Of a stretch of DNA of 41,264 nucleotides, positions 15,421-23,790 are shown piece by piece. The stretch spans positions 1-41,264 of IMG/VR virus record IMGVR_UViG_3300047552_000160. One strand, written 5' to 3'. Numbering within the stretch: the first letter of the stretch is position 1; the number at the start of each line of letters is the position of its first letter. Below the pieces are notes generated by a model that was given only the letters and a program-made list of their open reading frames with translations, ran no database searches and was not told the origin of the DNA. The stretch comes from a virus. A program made the position numbers and the translations under genes.

Positions 15421-15861
15421 TTACTCTCGTTCGGTTTTTAGGATACTACGGAGGAACCAGCCGTGTTTACCATGTGCGTCTAAGCGCTCTGCCAAGAAGT
15501 TGGCAATGCCTTGTTGATTCTCGTTTGTTGCTGCCATGAATGCGCCATTGAGGCATTCAATCATCATCCCATTATCACGGTACAATTCAGCAATCATTAA
15601 CTCAGCCCGTGGAATGCGAGGTTGATCTTCGATGACTGATAGTTCACGGTATCTGATTAGGGATGCTGGAGCATAAGCATCTAAGGTTCTGATAAATTCT
15701 GCGCAACGGTCAAGGGAACCATATACTTCGGTATAAATTTCATCAAAGAGTTTATGGTATTGAGGGAAGTTACTGCCTTCGCAATTCCAATGAAAGCTCT
15801 GCGTCTTCAACGCAAAGACTGCGGTGGATGCTTGAACTACTTTTAGATTTTCTGCTAACAT
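15421..15861 (-). CDS. dps: Dps-like ferritin family protein
   Basis: 146 residues, one ferritin-like four-helix unit. The intersubunit ferroxidase ligands fit the spacing of E. coli Dps: H24 (SFHWNCEG), H36, D51 and E55 (LDRCAEF), with spacings 12, 15 and 4. Dps dodecamers bind DNA and oxidise iron with peroxide, protecting DNA. It has a TAAATG junction with the preceding gene and is followed within one base by the 202-aa gene. Its place among late, probably packaged proteins suggests protection of phage or host DNA late in infection. Confidence 0.88.
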   Translation of the reverse strand: MLAENLKVVQASTAVFALKTQSFHWNCEGSNFPQYHKLFDEIYTEVYGSLDRCAEFIRTLDAYAPASLIRYRELSVIEDQPRIPRAELMIAELYRDNGMMIECLNGAFMAATNENQQGIANFLAERLDAHGKHGWFLRSILKTERE

Positions 15862-16659
15862 TTATTTCTTTGCTTTCTTCTTGGGGATACAATTAGGAAC
15901 TGGTTTACCATTTTCACCATCTTTCATACCGATTTGAGTGAAGTTCTTCCAGCAGTCTTCTTTAGCAATGATGTCTTTATCGGCGGGCTTCTTACTTAGT
16001 TCAGTATCTTTCTTCTGTCCTTTTTTGAAGACATCTAAGTCGCGCTTCAAGCGTTGAGCAATCATTTCCTCTGATAGTTCACTCTCATCAACTTTATGCT
16101 TCTTGGTATCGTTGTCGAACTCTCGCTTAGTAGCCTTGACGATGCCCCGGAAGCGCTTGTTACCACGTTCGTAGTCTTTGTCCTTGTCAGCAGTGGATGC
16201 ATCGGCGCCTGCTGCTTTTTTATAATCAGCTAATGTTTGAGGGCTTAGCTCATTGAGTTGACTTTCGTTAGTTTGGGGCTGCCACCAGCGGCCTTGACCA
16301 AACTCTCTGTCAGCACCTTGCTTTTGCATATCAAATGATCTGCCTGAGGTGGTATACTTTGCTTTAGCCCATTTACCGGACTTTGTTTGTTTGACGCCGT
16401 ATTGAGCGGCAGTATCTTCTTGTCCAGCTGGTACATTGTAGAAATACATACCGACTAATACTGGACGGTCAGACGGCGCTTGGTATGGGCGCTGTGGTTC
16501 TTGACTGTGGCCTTCGTCATTGGCTCCACCGTCTTGACGATACGCTTCTGAATCATGCTTGCGCATACCATAAGTTGATGCGTACTGATCTCTACCGTAG
16601 GCCGCGCGGTTACCTGGCGAGCGATAGTGACCTTCTTTGATAAATTCATATGTTTTCAT
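15862..16659 (-). CDS. Putative internal capsid protein with T4-type targeting peptide
   Basis: 265 residues. The start MKTYEFIKE|G is nearly the same as the T4 internal-protein targeting peptide MKTYQEFIAE|A. The remainder is low-complexity and polar (Arg, Gln, Tyr, Ser early; Lys/Asp-rich later) and ends in a very basic tail (NCIPKKKAKK), typical of DNA-associated packaged proteins. A CATAAATAC late promoter lies five bases before the ATG and no ribosome-binding site is present. It leads a late operon with Dps and the 202-aa protein. Confidence 0.7.
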   Translation of the reverse strand: MKTYEFIKEGHYRSPGNRAAYGRDQYASTYGMRKHDSEAYRQDGGANDEGHSQEPQRPYQAPSDRPVLVGMYFYNVPAGQEDTAAQYGVKQTKSGKWAKAKYTTSGRSFDMQKQGADREFGQGRWWQPQTNESQLNELSPQTLADYKKAAGADASTADKDKDYERGNKRFRGIVKATKREFDNDTKKHKVDESELSEEMIAQRLKRDLDVFKKGQKKDTELSKKPADKDIIAKEDCWKNFTQIGMKDGENGKPVPNCIPKKKAKK

Positions 16660-16664
16660 ATATG

Positions 16665-16672
16665 TATTTATG
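16665..16672 (-). promoter_or_regulatory. T4-type late promoter (CATAAATA)
   Basis: CATAAATA followed by C, five bases upstream of ATG 16659. The predicted first base of the transcript is the A of the start codon. Confidence 0.7.
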
Positions 16673-16694
16673 CTGAGTGTATCGTGAGATCAAG

Positions 16695-16721
16695 AAGAGC
16701 CACTTGATTAGAGTGGCTCTT
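16695..16721 (-). terminator. Terminator after the giant fibre gene
   Basis: A 10-bp perfect stem (AAGAGCCACT / AGTGGCTCTT) with a 7-nt loop, about 25 bases past the stop of the fibre gene. The minus-strand arm runs into TTCTT, a modest U-rich tail. It separates the fibre transcript from the late promoter at 16665. Confidence 0.75.
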
Positions 16722-16744
16722 GTGTGCTCTGGACTAGAAGGTGA

Positions 16745-19700
16745 TTAGACCCAAGCGCTGCCGTTAGTAGCGGCAGCAGGGAATCGTACCCAACTGTTAG
16801 TAGCAACACATACAAACAAGTTGGCGTTAGCGAATACGAATGTACCGGCAGTGCCTGTCGAGTCAGTATTTGCCGGTACAGTATTGCCGATACTAATAGT
16901 TCCCGCTAATGTAGCATTGGCAACAGTGCCAGTTACACTAGAGCCCTGAATGTTACCGATAAAGTTCTCGGCAGTAATATTACCGCCCACGATACTGTTA
17001 CTGATATTAGCGCTAGACACAGTGATATCGCCGCCAGCAACAGCTAAGCTACCCAATGTACCAACTGTAGTCAAACTAGATGTCACTACCGCTGAGTTCA
17101 GAGTTGTGCCGCCTAATGTATTAGCGTCGATTGCTACTACTGTAGTAGATGCCGTGCCGTTAGCTACAGCTTTAATAGCACCAGTACTACTGATCGTAGC
17201 ACCATCAAATTGGCCGTTGCCCTGTAATGTACCAATAACGATGCCGCCGCTACCATCGCTTCGAATAGCAGTGTCGCCCAAGCGAATAGTACTGTTGCTC
17301 AACCAGATGTCTTTGAATCGATTTGTAGATGAACCGATGTCTTTAGTAACGTTACCGGATGGCAAGATGTTGCCACCAACTGTTACGTCACCAGTGACAT
17401 TTAATGTGCCAGTGATGTTAGCGCCAGTTTGAGTAATAGTTGTTACTGATGTGCTATTACCGTCGCTAGCAGTCATAGTAATGTTGCCATTAGCAGTAAC
17501 GATGACGTTACTATTGCCATTAGTTAAGTTTACTGCTGAGTTAGCATTAGCTACGATACCAACAACGTTAATCGCAGTTAGATTAGTCAAGCCACTGCCA
17601 TTGCCACTGAACACGCCGTTGGCATCAGCTAGAGTGATGTTACCAGCAGTAATGTTACCAGTGACCGCTAGTGATGTTAAGTTACCAACACTAGTGATGT
17701 TCGGTTGAGCATTAGTTGTTAGTGCGCCAGCAACAAAGTTAGCAGATACTAAGTTAGCACCAGTCAATTGTGAACCGGCGTTGCTCATAGTGATATTACC
17801 ATTAGCAGCGATGGTCAATCCTGTTAGTGTGCCAACTGTAGTTAGATTACTTGTTACCACTGTTGCCGCTAGAGCAGTGCCAGATAGAGCATTCGCGTCA
17901 GCGACGACTGAGTTACCAGATGCCGTGCCACCTAGTGATACACTAGTGGTGTTAGCAACGTTACCGTCAGCAGTAGTAGCAGTAACGGTCAACGCACCAT
18001 TACTAGCAACACCAAGACGAGTATTACCCAAGTGAATTGTACTAGTACTCAACCAGATATCTTTGAAGCGATTAGTTGAGCTACCTAAGTCATATGTGAT
18101 GTTAGCTGCCGGTACAATATTGCCGATGACTGTTGTAGTGGCGCCGTTAGCATTACCATTACTTGTAATAGAGATGATGTTAGCTAGTCCGTTTGAACTT
18201 AGATTGATGTCGCCATTTTTTGTGATTAAGATATTACTATTGCCAGCATTCAACGACAAACTTGTACCGTTACCATTGATAGTACCAACATCTAAGTTGC
18301 CACCAATTACTGTCGCGCCTGTGACGTTTGCTGTACCAGTGATATTAGCACCAGTTTGTGTAACAGTTAGTGCTGATGTGCCATTTGAAGAGTTACCATC
18401 GTATGCTTTGATAACAATGTTGCCGTCAGTAGCAATCGCAACATTAGAGTTACCGTTAGCCAAAGTGCCGACGAAGTTAGCACCAGTTACGTTACCAGTA
18501 GCGGTCACGGCATTAGCTGATAGTAATGGTGAATTCACTGCGGTGGTACCCAGGGTGCCACCAATATTGATATTTGTAGTACCAAGAGTTGAGCCAGTAC
18601 CCAAATTGACGGTCTTTGTGTTACCATTAGCAGTCACACCTGTTGCGACATTTATTGTCTGATCAACTGTACTAGTAGCGGCGATGTTGATGTTAGCCGT
18701 AGCAATGATGTCGCGACCGAGTGTAATGTCATTAGTTACGTTCAGACCATTCGATACTGATAGATTGTTACTGAATGTTGCTGCCGTATTAGAGATTGCG
18801 AGTGTTGATGTGACGGTGTCACCGCCGCCACCAGTCAATGTTACGTTACCACTTGTAGCGACATTCACACTACTGTTACCAGCTACTAAGTTACCAGCAA
18901 CTGCGCCGGTGATTCCTGCTGCGGTGATCGTGCCGGTGATGACTACGTTGTTAGCAATCGTAGTTGTTGCTGTTGTACCGTTACTAGTGACAGTGATGAT
19001 ATTGCCATGAGCGTTAGCGCCGATTGATACTGTGTTGTTAGCAGCAGTCAGGAATAGATTACCAGTTGAACTAACATTGCCAGCTAATGTGCCAACAACA
19101 GTAGCAGTGGTCACCGTGTCTTTAGTGATTGTTGTATTACCAGCACTATTGCCAACCAACACTTGAGTTGTAGTATTAACATTGTTAGCAGATATATTAG
19201 CAGTTACTGCTAAATTCGCGCCAACTGTAGTATCACCCGAGATGTTTGCTGTACCGGCGATGTGGGTGTTGGTAGTGCCAAATGTAGCTACTGCCGCATT
19301 GTTCACTGATAGTACAACGCTGCTATTAGGGGCATTGGCGGTCACATCATTAAACACAACACTGCTGTTGATAGTACTGTCAGTACCAAATAAATTGCCA
19401 CGATGTGTACCAGTTACATTACCACGTAATGTTTTAACACGTAGATTACCTAGATTGGCCAGTTTATCAGTATTGATGTCATCTAGGTCGGCGGTGGCAG
19501 CATCTGCTCCAAAAAAGAAGTTTCCACTGTTACTAGTTTCAACGCCTTTAGCTACCATAACGAATTCACCAGCAGAGTTGTCCCAGCCCATGAATGAATC
19601 TAAAGCAGCATTAGCAGTAGTATCAAAGCGATGTAGCATCAAACCTCGATCTTTACCGTCGTTAGTTGTTAATGGATTGCCGCCGACGTTACCGGCATTG

Positions 19701-21037
19701 GCATTGCCATCAGCACCAAGACCAAGCTCAATGATTGGGTCAGTAATAGATGTGCGAGTAGAATCAATATAAGTGATAGTGCCATCAACTTCTAAACTAC
19801 CAGTAACTGTTAAGTCGCCGGCAATCCAGGCACTAGCAGTCACTAAACTAGCAACGTTGGCATTGCCAGCAATTAGATTACTAGTTACATTTAAGTTGCC
19901 ACTACCGAATGTTACGTTGCTAGTGCCGTTACCAACAAAAAGATTACTGGTGATAGTGGCAGCATTGGCGCTCACGTTGTTAGTCACATTCACGTTATTG
20001 GCAGTCAAATTAGCAGTTACTGTAGCATTAGCGGCAACGTTCAATGTGGTAGCACCAACTACACTAGCTGTCACGGTTGTAGGGCTGATAGTTGTATTTG
20101 CGTTGCCTGTACCGGCTACACCAACAATAACATTGCCTGGTACTGTTAAATTACCACCAGCGAAGATGTACTCACTACTACTGCCACTACCGACGCCGGT
20201 CAATAGATGGGTGTCGCCAGTCGAGGTCACTGTTGATTTTGAACTCACAACAGGCAACTTCAAGTTACCAGCGGTGTCTAGTGTTAAATTAAATGATGCA
20301 CTATTACCAGAAGATTGCAGAGACACCGCGGTATTATTAGTACTACCAGCAATAGTGACAGAGTTAGCAACGTTACCAATAATCTTGGCAGCACCAACAG
20401 TTAATACGTTTGCCACACTAGCGATGTTAGGTTGTGTCGCAGTTGCCAATGTACCAGTAAACAAACTAGCAGATACATTACCAGCAGATACATTACCAGA
20501 GATAATAGCCGTAGTAGCGTTCACATTAGCAGCAGTCACATCGGCAGTAGCAACTAAGTTACCAGCAGTTACGTTACCACTAGCAATAACATTACTAACA
20601 TTAGTATAGCCACTAACAGTCAAGGTATTACCAGATAGCGCGCCAGTAGCCGTAACGGTACTACCAGTTAGATTACCATTAATAGTAGTAGCATTCAGAT
20701 TGCCTTCCAACGTCAATTGTGGCGAACCATTAGGCTGTTCGAATCTAAACTGATAACTGGCAGCAAAGTCGAGATTAGCATCGGTAAACTGAACCAAACC
20801 AGCGCTATAGCCAGCAGGCTTGTTAGTAATGGTACTGATATTTTGAGTAACGTTACTGTACTCGGTAATCGCACGTTGATTTAATACCTGCTGATTAAAT
20901 TCAGTAACATACAATTCTTTGTCTGTTTGATATACTGCGATACCACCGTTAGCTGTTGCCAGAGCAATTGATTTTGCGTCTTCTGACGGTGTTCCAGCTA
21001 AGTTTACTACTGTTGAGCTATTGATTGCGTTTGCCAT
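16745..21037 (-). CDS. Giant tail-fibre-like repetitive protein
   Basis: 1430 residues, dominated by Asn/Thr/Gly/Ala/Val beta repeats of the type VTGNVTAGN, as in long trimeric phage fibres. Landmarks: YIDSTRTSITDPIIELG near residue 425, a module shared with cyanophage structural proteins (DGKDRGLMLHRFD, FMGWDNSAGEFVMV); two copies of a LGSSTNRFKDIWLS-type block near residues 985 and 1235; and a C-terminal VPANTDSTGTAG...LFVCVATNSWVRF tip. The start is ATG 21037 with AAGGAAT upstream, directly behind the 67-aa gene. No autoprocessing peptidase domain is seen. It probably forms a host-recognition or side fibre. Confidence 0.85.
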   Translation of the reverse strand: MANAINSSTVVNLAGTPSEDAKSIALATANGGIAVYQTDKELYVTEFNQQVLNQRAITEYSNVTQNISTITNKPAGYSAGLVQFTDANLDFAASYQFRFEQPNGSPQLTLEGNLNATTINGNLTGSTVTATGALSGNTLTVSGYTNVSNVIASGNVTAGNLVATADVTAANVNATTAIISGNVSAGNVSASLFTGTLATATQPNIASVANVLTVGAAKIIGNVANSVTIAGSTNNTAVSLQSSGNSASFNLTLDTAGNLKLPVVSSKSTVTSTGDTHLLTGVGSGSSSEYIFAGGNLTVPGNVIVGVAGTGNANTTISPTTVTASVVGATTLNVAANATVTANLTANNVNVTNNVSANAATITSNLFVGNGTSNVTFGSGNLNVTSNLIAGNANVASLVTASAWIAGDLTVTGSLEVDGTITYIDSTRTSITDPIIELGLGADGNANAGNVGGNPLTTNDGKDRGLMLHRFDTTANAALDSFMGWDNSAGEFVMVAKGVETSNSGNFFFGADAATADLDDINTDKLANLGNLRVKTLRGNVTGTHRGNLFGTDSTINSSVVFNDVTANAPNSSVVLSVNNAAVATFGTTNTHIAGTANISGDTTVGANLAVTANISANNVNTTTQVLVGNSAGNTTITKDTVTTATVVGTLAGNVSSTGNLFLTAANNTVSIGANAHGNIITVTSNGTTATTTIANNVVITGTITAAGITGAVAGNLVAGNSSVNVATSGNVTLTGGGGDTVTSTLAISNTAATFSNNLSVSNGLNVTNDITLGRDIIATANINIAATSTVDQTINVATGVTANGNTKTVNLGTGSTLGTTNINIGGTLGTTAVNSPLLSANAVTATGNVTGANFVGTLANGNSNVAIATDGNIVIKAYDGNSSNGTSALTVTQTGANITGTANVTGATVIGGNLDVGTINGNGTSLSLNAGNSNILITKNGDINLSSNGLANIISITSNGNANGATTTVIGNIVPAANITYDLGSSTNRFKDIWLSTSTIHLGNTRLGVASNGALTVTATTADGNVANTTSVSLGGTASGNSVVADANALSGTALAATVVTSNLTTVGTLTGLTIAANGNITMSNAGSQLTGANLVSANFVAGALTTNAQPNITSVGNLTSLAVTGNITAGNITLADANGVFSGNGSGLTNLTAINVVGIVANANSAVNLTNGNSNVIVTANGNITMTASDGNSTSVTTITQTGANITGTLNVTGDVTVGGNILPSGNVTKDIGSSTNRFKDIWLSNSTIRLGDTAIRSDGSGGIVIGTLQGNGQFDGATISSTGAIKAVANGTASTTVVAIDANTLGGTTLNSAVVTSSLTTVGTLGSLAVAGGDITVSSANISNSIVGGNITAENFIGNIQGSSVTGTVANATLAGTISIGNTVPANTDSTGTAGTFVFANANLFVCVATNSWVRFPAAATNGSAWV
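17285..18090 (-). repeat. Duplicated module inside the fibre gene
   Basis: Two copies of a module encoding IGSSTNRFKDIWLSNSTI and LGSSTNRFKDIWLSTSTI, about 250 codons apart (around 17285-17345 and 18020-18090), are similar in both protein and DNA. Many shorter ITGTxNVTG-type repeats lie between them. Such repeats allow length change by recombination. Confidence 0.7.
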
Positions 21038-21039
21038 TT

Positions 21040-21243
21040 TTATTCCTTATTCTTTGATTTCTTTACGCCAGCTAATGATGGGTTCTTCCAGTCACCCCAA
21101 TTGCGAGGTGTATCAACCTTTGGAGCCGCTTCTGGAGACTCTTTAACACGTTTTTGGGTATCGCCAATAGGCATTGCGACGGATGCGACACAACCTGCCG
21201 TCATTTCGTCTAGTTTTTGCATTAGTTTTTTTATATCGGACAT
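21040..21243 (-). CDS. Small conserved late protein preceding the fibre
   Basis: 67 residues (MSDIKKLMQKLDEM...). A central VASVAMPIGDTQKR motif and a basic C-terminus (GVKKSKNKE) match small uncharacterised proteins of T4-like marine phages, as far as I recall. A GATAAATA late promoter lies 24 bases upstream and AAGG provides a weak ribosome-binding site. It is in one late transcript with the giant fibre and may be a virion component. Confidence 0.75.
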   Translation of the reverse strand: MSDIKKLMQKLDEMTAGCVASVAMPIGDTQKRVKESPEAAPKVDTPRNWGDWKNPSLAGVKKSKNKE

Positions 21244-21267
21244 TACTGGTACCTTGATAGATACTAG

Positions 21268-21275
21268 TATTTATC
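21268..21275 (-). promoter_or_regulatory. T4-type late promoter (GATAAATA)
   Basis: GATAAATA followed by CT, giving a leader of about 19 nt before ATG 21243. It probably drives the 67-aa gene and the giant fibre gene. Confidence 0.7.
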
Positions 21276-22839
21276 ACTTCCTGAATTTACCGTCAGTCCT
21301 GCTCACTTGGGGGCGACCATCACGAGCGATATTGCCAAGGCCCAGCGCAATTGCCGACTTTTTCATGGTATCTGGACGCACATCTACCGATAGGGCACGT
21401 TCCCATCGTGGATCAGACTTCTCCGACTCACTTGGGATGTAGCCAGAGCATTCGGCCAGTTGACTTTCATTGAACCGGCGACTAAAGCGCGTAGCAAAAC
21501 TTTCACCGGGGAAGTCGATTGTCCACCCATCATAAGTGTGATTACCCTTAGCATCATCAACACACTTCAACATGATATAAGTTAAACCCTCAGAGGCTAC
21601 TCCGGGCTCCGTTACAAGTTTAAGAATAACTTTTTGGGACTCATACTGGGTGTTGTAAATTTCACCAGCAGTTGACATAAACATGGCATGGCCGTCCTTT
21701 GTATGTCGAACTTCAGCTATTTCAATTGATTCAATCAGATTGATACCAGCAAGATGAACCGCCCTCTGCTGTACCTCTACTATGTCAACAGTCATACCAG
21801 CTTTGATCTCTGCTGCAGGTAGCCCTTCACCAAATGCAGCCTCCAGTAATTCATTAAGCGTGTTTACCTCAGCAGACTCACAAAACTCGAACTTCCTTTT
21901 CCAGATGTTTTCATACAATTCTGCGTACAATGGTCCGGACGACATCTCAAGATCCCAGCAGTGACGCAGAATCTTCTGCCCGTAATCGTGCTGTATTTGT
22001 TGGTTATTGTGGTAATCGTCGTAACTAGGCACATCACTGAAGTCAAATTCAGTTTTTTTTAGATAGCGCTCAAAACTTTCAAAGATGTCACTCACATCCG
22101 GTGACACCAGGGGTGCAGTTCCACTCTCTTCATCAATACTGAGTGATTTACCACGTAAACGGTCTCGCTTGCGGTATAACTGGTCAACTAGTCCACTTGA
22201 ACGCAAGGATTTATAAGAAATATTCTCGCTGCTGAATTCACCACCTTTTTCAAGACCAGCAGCACGATATCGCTTAACCGTATCAATCACCGAGTTAATA
22301 GCCTCGAGATTATTGCTTCGTAGAGCCAATCTAGCCACCGCCGCCAGCTTTTCAAACTTTTGAGCGACATCTGGAGTATCAATTTTAGCAGTCCGCTTTA
22401 CTGGGAATTTAATCCACTTATCGTCTTTGACACTGTACTCACCAAGGCTGCGAACCACATCGGAGGCATCCTGAATATACAATTCTACGTCTAGACCGCG
22501 TACGGTAATCTTGTGCTGCATATTGTAAATTGTCTTTTTGCTGGTAAATAACTCTCTATAAACATCACTGTCAGAGATAGCGCTCATGTCCACTAATAAG
22601 TGTAGGTCAATGTCACTGTGTGACGTGTAAGTATAGGCAGCATTCGAACCATAAAGTCTGACATCAACTACTTTAAGGTGACTTAATCCCATGAATTCTT
22701 CAAAGTCGGCCGCAATCTCCATCAACTGTGAACGAACGTCCGCCTGTAGTTTGGAGTCTTTAAACAAGGCCCCATTCAGTTCATCATGGAACTGGACAGC
22801 GCTGTCTAGATTGTAGGATTCAATGTCTGATATCTTCAT
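21274..22839 (-). CDS. Nucleotidyltransferase-fold late protein, possibly packaged
   Basis: 521 residues. The N-terminal domain has the pol-beta-type nucleotidyltransferase signature LYGSNAAYTYTSHSDIDLHLLVD (G64-S65, D76, D78) and a third acidic residue in RGLDVELYIQD (D117), so the active site appears intact. A helical region follows, then another domain (about 330-440) of unknown role. The N-terminus MKISDIESYN is similar to the other MKI(S/T)-starting late proteins but lacks the clear cleavage Glu-Gly. A TTAAATAC late-like promoter lies four bases from the ATG, with no SD. Its substrate (nucleotide, RNA or protein) is unknown. Confidence 0.75.
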   Translation of the reverse strand: MKISDIESYNLDSAVQFHDELNGALFKDSKLQADVRSQLMEIAADFEEFMGLSHLKVVDVRLYGSNAAYTYTSHSDIDLHLLVDMSAISDSDVYRELFTSKKTIYNMQHKITVRGLDVELYIQDASDVVRSLGEYSVKDDKWIKFPVKRTAKIDTPDVAQKFEKLAAVARLALRSNNLEAINSVIDTVKRYRAAGLEKGGEFSSENISYKSLRSSGLVDQLYRKRDRLRGKSLSIDEESGTAPLVSPDVSDIFESFERYLKKTEFDFSDVPSYDDYHNNQQIQHDYGQKILRHCWDLEMSSGPLYAELYENIWKRKFEFCESAEVNTLNELLEAAFGEGLPAAEIKAGMTVDIVEVQQRAVHLAGINLIESIEIAEVRHTKDGHAMFMSTAGEIYNTQYESQKVILKLVTEPGVASEGLTYIMLKCVDDAKGNHTYDGWTIDFPGESFATRFSRRFNESQLAECSGYIPSESEKSDPRWERALSVDVRPDTMKKSAIALGLGNIARDGRPQVSRTDGKFRK

Positions 22840-22843
22840 ACTG

Positions 22844-22851
22844 TATTTAAC
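22844..22851 (-). promoter_or_regulatory. Variant late promoter (GTTAAATA)
   Basis: TTAAATA followed by C, four bases before ATG 22839, overlapping the 3' end of the peptidase gene. It differs from the consensus at one position, so it is weaker evidence than the others. Confidence 0.45.
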
Positions 22852-23707
22852 CCATCACATCCTTAACGACCCAAAAGTCTCCTGACATAGCACCATTTTG
22901 GATAACTCTGTAGTCCATATAGAAGTAACCTCGATCACCCCAGGAGGCACCCCAACTATTCTTAACAATGAATCTTCTTGTGGCATCGTCGTATCCAACC
23001 AGACAAACAGCGTGACCACCTAGCGGTCTCTCTTTAGCTCCAGGATATGGCATTACACCAGTCTTGGCTACCGAGGCACTCAAAAAACTAGGATAGACAA
23101 GGAAGCCTACCACAACTGGGAATCCAGCTGATAGCGCAGCTTTTACTGCGTCAAAGTTAGTGCAGCGCTCATAGCGAGTAATTTTACGTGTTAGGGCGTC
23201 GGCATAAGCGGCAGGAGTCGGTTTAACTGACCAGAAGCGTGTGTTGTATGCCCAGAGTTTTTCCTGCGGTGTCCCCCACTGGTAGCATGCCTTGATGCCA
23301 TCTCTGATATAAGCACCTGCATCGATTGATACGGTGCCTTCCAGTAGTCGTTCTTGGTAATAAACAAAAAGTCTACTTAGTTCTGTAGACGCGCCTCGAC
23401 GTTTTAATAAGACTTCAATCGCACTAGTGATGGCGTGACCAGTGCAGCTGCCGATGTTGCCCTGATTCTCTACCGGTGTGCAGTATGGACGTAGGTCAAT
23501 AGAAGCTGGCTTTGGTGCCAGCAGCGGAACACTATAGAGATAGTCTCGGTGATCAGTTTTATCTGGTGTCCAGTTTAATGAGTAATCGTCTTCCGTGGTA
23601 TCTGACTCTACCTTAACACGGATGGTCGGAAGCGTCCTAACATTAACTTGAGTTAAAGCTGGGTCTGAGTGGAGGTCGATGATTTGTTCTGGACGGATGC
23701 TCGGCAT
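22847..23707 (-). CDS. Papain-like (C1 family) cysteine peptidase
   Basis: 286 residues with the complete papain catalytic set: Q82 in VENQGNIGSC, C88 in GSCTGHAI, H232 in GGHAVCLVGYDD, and N250 in VKNSWGASWGDRGYFYMDY. The first 55 residues resemble a short propeptide. There is no signal peptide. A GATAAATAC late promoter lies four bases before the ATG, so it is a late protein, next to the nucleotidyltransferase gene. Possible roles are processing of virion proteins or attack on host proteins after injection. Confidence 0.9.
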   Translation of the reverse strand: MPSIRPEQIIDLHSDPALTQVNVRTLPTIRVKVESDTTEDDYSLNWTPDKTDHRDYLYSVPLLAPKPASIDLRPYCTPVENQGNIGSCTGHAITSAIEVLLKRRGASTELSRLFVYYQERLLEGTVSIDAGAYIRDGIKACYQWGTPQEKLWAYNTRFWSVKPTPAAYADALTRKITRYERCTNFDAVKAALSAGFPVVVGFLVYPSFLSASVAKTGVMPYPGAKERPLGGHAVCLVGYDDATRRFIVKNSWGASWGDRGYFYMDYRVIQNGAMSGDFWVVKDVMG

Positions 23708-23711
23708 CTAG

Positions 23712-23719
23712 TATTTATC
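23712..23719 (-). promoter_or_regulatory. T4-type late promoter (GATAAATA)
   Basis: GATAAATA followed by C, four bases before ATG 23707 of the peptidase gene. There is no room for a ribosome-binding site. Confidence 0.7.
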
Positions 23720-23731
23720 GATCCAAAAAGC

Positions 23732-23759
23732 AAAAAAGAGAGCACGAAGCTCTCTTTTA
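23732..23759 (-). terminator. Strong terminator after the HNH gene
   Basis: A 10-bp perfect stem AAAAGAGAGC / GCTCTCTTTT (23734-23743, 23749-23758) with a 5-nt loop, followed on the minus strand by a T-run (TTTTTTGC). It ends the HNH transcript just ahead of the late promoter of the peptidase gene. Confidence 0.85.
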
Positions 23760-23784
23760 TAGTCAACTATAGTCGAATATAGTC
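23759..23784. repeat. Triple ATAGTC repeat with 10-bp period
   Basis: ATAGTC occurs at 23759, 23769 and 23779, exactly one helical turn apart, between the HNH stop and its terminator. The phasing is that expected of a protein-binding array. No other copies were noticed. Confidence 0.5.
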
Positions 23785-23790
23785 ATTTGA

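Noticed and set aside
16950-20609. Long plus-strand frames opposite the giant fibre gene
   Set aside because: They are antisense shadows of the GTN/GCN-rich repeat codons, with no start signals and low-complexity products.
16745-21037. Diversity-generating retroelement target
   Set aside because: No reverse transcriptase or template repeat with adenine-biased mismatches was seen; the repeats are ordinary fibre repeats.
23759-23784. CRISPR-like repeat
   Set aside because: Repeats are six bases with four-base spacing and only three copies; no array or cas gene is present.
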